Shown: positions 61,589 through 64,000 of the stretch, piece after piece
Numbering within the stretch: the first letter of the stretch is position 1
Layout: each line of letters opens with the position of its first letter
From: CAUYUA01 sp963575675
GTDB taxonomy: Bacteria > Pseudomonadota > Alphaproteobacteria > Azospirillales > Azospirillaceae
Assembly: GCA_963575675.1 (NCBI GenBank)
Contig: CAUYUA010000111.1
Location: 1 to 64,000, forward strand
DNA: 64,000 nucleotides
Direction of reading: 5' to 3'
Made by a program: the position numbers and the translations under genes
The notes under the pieces: model-generated
Seen by the model: only the letters and a program-made list of their open reading frames with translations
Database searches by the model: none
Told to the model about the DNA's origin: nothing

Positions 61589-62479
61589 GTGAACGAAACA
61601 CACGCTTCAACCAACAAAGCCACGGCAATCGGCGCAATCGCAATCATCCTCTGGGCGACTCTGCCGCTTTTCGCCACACTCACAGGCGCTCTTCCACCCT
61701 TCCAAATAGTCGCCATGACCTTCAGCATCGGAGCTGTCGTCGGCGTCGGCTTCAGCCTCTTTCACCGCAAAAATCCCATCGCCGCCCTCCACCAACGCCC
61801 CGCCGCATGGCTCATAGGCGTCGGAGGACTGTTTGGATGGCACTTCTGCTACTTTCAAGCCGTGCGCCTCGCCCCCCCAATCGAAGCCAGCATGATCAAT
61901 TATCTCTGGCCGCTGCTGATGGTCCTCATGTCAACCCACCTCCCCAACGACCGTCTTTCCAAAGAGAAACTTCGTTGGACTCACGCCGTCGGCGCCCTGT
62001 CCGGCTTAACCGGCGCCGCCCTCCTGATCACCCACGGAGGCCAATCTCTAACCCTCCGCACCGAGCACCTCCCCGGCTACCTCGCCGCCGCCGCCTGCGC
62101 CATGATCTGGTCCAGCTATTCCGTGCTCTCACGCCGAATCAACGACGTCCCCACCGAAGCCGTCACAGGATTTTGCTTCGTCACCGCTCTGCTGGCGACG
62201 CTCTGCCACGCCCTCACCGAAACAACAAACGCCCCCCACGGCGTCGAGTGGCCGGCAATCGCCATGATGGGACTAGGCCCCATCGGCGCCGCCTTCTTCG
62301 CCTGGGATTATGGCGTCAAACGCGGCGACATCCGCCTATTGGGCGTTTTCTCATATGGAACGCCGCTCTTGGCCACAGCCTTGATGTTTCTCTTCGGACG
62401 CGCCGAAGAAACCGGAAACGAAGTCTGGACCGCCTGCGCTCTCATCATCGGCGGCGCCCTTCTGGCCAACAGCAAATGA
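61589..62479 (+). CDS. EamA/DMT-family exporter, YddG-like
   Basis: About 296 aa, inner membrane, ten predicted helices in two EamA repeats. IGAIAIILWATLPLFATLTGALPPFQIVAMTFSIGAVVGV starts the first; MINYLWPLLMVLMSTHLPNDRLS and the second-half FFAWDYGVKRGDIRLLGVFSYGTPLLATALMFLFGRAE match YddG-type aromatic amino-acid exporters. Start uncertain: GTG at 61589 (VNETHAS) fits the family better than the TTG at 61517, which would read through part of the palindromic element. Substrate not determinable. Confidence 0.85.
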   Translation: MNETHASTNKATAIGAIAIILWATLPLFATLTGALPPFQIVAMTFSIGAVVGVGFSLFHRKNPIAALHQRPAAWLIGVGGLFGWHFCYFQAVRLAPPIEASMINYLWPLLMVLMSTHLPNDRLSKEKLRWTHAVGALSGLTGAALLITHGGQSLTLRTEHLPGYLAAAACAMIWSSYSVLSRRINDVPTEAVTGFCFVTALLATLCHALTETTNAPHGVEWPAIAMMGLGPIGAAFFAWDYGVKRGDIRLLGVFSYGTPLLATALMFLFGRAEETGNEVWTACALIIGGALLANSK

Positions 62480-62666
62480 TGGAATCGGCATATTATTTTA
62501 TATTTTTGTAATGTAAAAAAAACACCGCCTTTTTTTCCTTCATGATTTTTTAAAAACATTGATTGAAACAAAGAAAACTTCACTCCACTCTTGGATAAAC
62601 ATCATCAAATATCTTTTAGAAACATCTTCGCCATTCGACACAACGCTTTCATGGAGCGCGGCCAAT

Positions 62667-64000
62667 ATGTCGTTGAAAAACACCAATATCCTAACCCGCC
62701 TAAGCTTCGGCTTCGGATCATTGGTCTTTCTGACAGCGGGATTAGGCTTGTACGCCTTTCAATCCATGACGGATCTGGCTGGTCTCACAGAAAAGCTCTA
62801 TCGCCACCCCATGACCGTCACCACCGCCGCACTCGACGCCCGCGCCAACATCATCGCCATTCACCGTGGCGTCAAAGACATGGCTCTGGCGGAATCTTCC
62901 CAAGAAATGGACCAAATCGCTCGCGACATCGACGGTTACGAACAACAAACCTACGACGATTTCACTTTAATGCTGGAACGCTTCCTGGGCGATAAAAAAC
63001 TCATCCAAGACGCACAGCAGACATTCCACGACTGGCGCCCCGTTCGCGAAGAAGTCTTCTCTTACATCCGCGCAGGCAAGAAAACCGAAGCCCTTGCAAT
63101 TATGCGGGGCAAAGGCGGAACCCAAGCGGCTCTCGCCCAGAAAAACATCGCCACCGTCATCGACTTCTCCCGCAACAAAGCCATCGCGTTCTCCAAAGCC
63201 GCCGGAGCCCAACGCGACCAAATCACCTCAACCCTGCTTTCACTTCTCGGAGCCGCAATCTTGATCGCCGCTCTGATCGCCTACGCCATCACGCGCAGCA
63301 TCACACACCCGCTCAAAATCTTGCAGAGCAACATGAAGCGCTTGGCCGAAGGCGACCTCGCCTCCGTAATTCCCTTCATCGATCTCACCAACGAAATGGG
63401 ACAAATCGCCCAGACCGTCCATGTCTTCAAAGAAAACGCAATAGAAAAACGTAATATGGACGCAACGGAACAACAACGCTTGGATGTCGAGAAAAAGGCG
63501 GTCGCGGCTCAAGCCGAACGCGAACGCATCATCGGCCATGAGATCGCCCAGTTGATCACGGCGGTCGGAAGCGGAGACCTCAGCCAACGCCTGGACTTGA
63601 CCAACAAAGACGGCTTCTTGCTCACCATGAGCAAAAACATCAACGCGCTGACGGATACGATCGAGCGCATCATCAACGACCTTTCCCACGTCCTGTCCGG
63701 CCTCGCCGAAGGCGACCTGACTCGCCGCATCAACACCGAATATCATGGCGCCTTTCAAAACGTCAAAAACAACGTCAACGCCACATCACATAAGCTGATT
63801 GAAATGGTGGCCCAAATCAACACCGCCGCAGACGCCTTGGCCACTTCCGCCGGAGACGTCTCTGCCGGAAGCGCCGACCTTGCCGATCGCACCGAAGAAC
63901 AAGCCTCCAGCCTGGAGGAATCTGCGGCCTCCTTGGAAGAATTGAGCGGCGCCGTGCGCGCCTCTGCCGAAAGCGCTAAAAACGCCAGCAGCCGCGCCGA
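62667..64000 (+). CDS. Methyl-accepting chemotaxis protein, truncated by the window end
   Basis: Open to the window end, at least 444 aa. Membrane segment LSFGFGSLVFLTAGLGLYAFQSM, periplasmic four-helix sensor (LDARANIIAIHRGVKDMALAESSQEMD...), second segment LLSLLGAAILIAALIAYAITRSI, then HAMP (THPLKILQSNMKRLAEGDLASVIPFIDLTNEMGQIAQTVHVFKENAIEKR). A second HAMP-like unit follows (LITAVGSGDLSQRLDLTNKDGFLLTMSKNINALTDTIERIINDLSHVLSGLAEGDLTRRINTEYHGAFQNVKNNVNAT), with the start of the signalling coiled coil (ADLADRTEEQASSLEESAASLEELSGAVRASA). The signalling tip and C-terminus lie beyond 64000. Sensor ligand unknown. Confidence 0.92.
   Translation, partial: MSLKNTNILTRLSFGFGSLVFLTAGLGLYAFQSMTDLAGLTEKLYRHPMTVTTAALDARANIIAIHRGVKDMALAESSQEMDQIARDIDGYEQQTYDDFTLMLERFLGDKKLIQDAQQTFHDWRPVREEVFSYIRAGKKTEALAIMRGKGGTQAALAQKNIATVIDFSRNKAIAFSKAAGAQRDQITSTLLSLLGAAILIAALIAYAITRSITHPLKILQSNMKRLAEGDLASVIPFIDLTNEMGQIAQTVHVFKENAIEKRNMDATEQQRLDVEKKAVAAQAERERIIGHEIAQLITAVGSGDLSQRLDLTNKDGFLLTMSKNINALTDTIERIINDLSHVLSGLAEGDLTRRINTEYHGAFQNVKNNVNATSHKLIEMVAQINTAADALATSAGDVSAGSADLADRTEEQASSLEESAASLEELSGAVRASAESAKNASSRA

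Overview
The window looks like chromosomal DNA of an alphaproteobacterium, probably of the Rhodospirillales type. The evidence is the gene content: a TrcR/DUF1013 cell-cycle regulator, a DUF2125 protein, an IalB-family protein, a short phasin, UbiK, an RpoH-type sigma factor, a TIGR01459 HAD hydrolase and the surA-pdxA-ksgA cluster. It is a Gram-negative cell with heptose-containing LPS (hldE, lptG), it probably stores polyhydroxyalkanoate (phasin), and it is chemotactic (two MCPs). I see no rRNA, no convincing tRNA, no prophage, no complete insertion sequence and no CRISPR array.

Layout. 1-9.8 kb, all minus strand: kup (split by a frameshift), proC, a YbjN-like protein, ubiK, a CAP-domain lipoprotein, then ksgA, pdxA, surA and lptG, with lptD and lptF missing from their usual places. 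9.9-16.5 kb, minus: the TCA segment sucC-sucD-sucA-sucB. 17.1-19.5 kb, plus: a tightly overlapped three-gene island of a C5-cytosine methyltransferase, a putative PD-(D/E)XK endonuclease and a Vsr mismatch endonuclease. 19.8-25.5 kb: an rpoH-type sigma factor, phasin, IalB, Smr protein, TrcR and quinone oxidoreductase. 25.8-41.8 kb, minus: an SSF-type sensor histidine kinase, heparinase II/III family protein, extradiol dioxygenase, dnaQ, nadE, a giant alpha-2-macroglobulin, a glycosyltransferase and a ChaC protein. 42-51.3 kb: DUF2125 protein, XerD recombinase, a TAXI binding protein, a REC-DUF3369-HD-GYP-hemerythrin protein, a UbiA-family protein and hldE. 51.8-64 kb: an MCP, a small membrane protein, a CorC/HlyC protein, a HAD hydrolase, a SirB1 protein, gshB, rsmI, an LpoA/LppC-like lipoprotein, a YddG-like exporter and a second MCP cut by the window end.

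The most unusual signal is not a gene. A family of dispersed palindromic elements recurs through the window. It shares a half-site close to CCAGGAACACAGTCCCTGG followed by ACCC and a T-rich run, and often has an inner GGGGGG-loop-CCCCCC hairpin. The clear copies lie downstream of a gene's 3-prime end; none lies in a purely divergent promoter gap. Several are preceded by short tandem duplications (7-17 bp) that straddle or directly follow the stop codon. The copies whose direction can be read all point the same way on the + strand. They may be mobile terminator-like (MITE-like) elements. The methyltransferase-endonuclease-Vsr island is the best candidate for a horizontally acquired defence system, and the hemerythrin-HD-GYP protein is the most interesting signalling protein.
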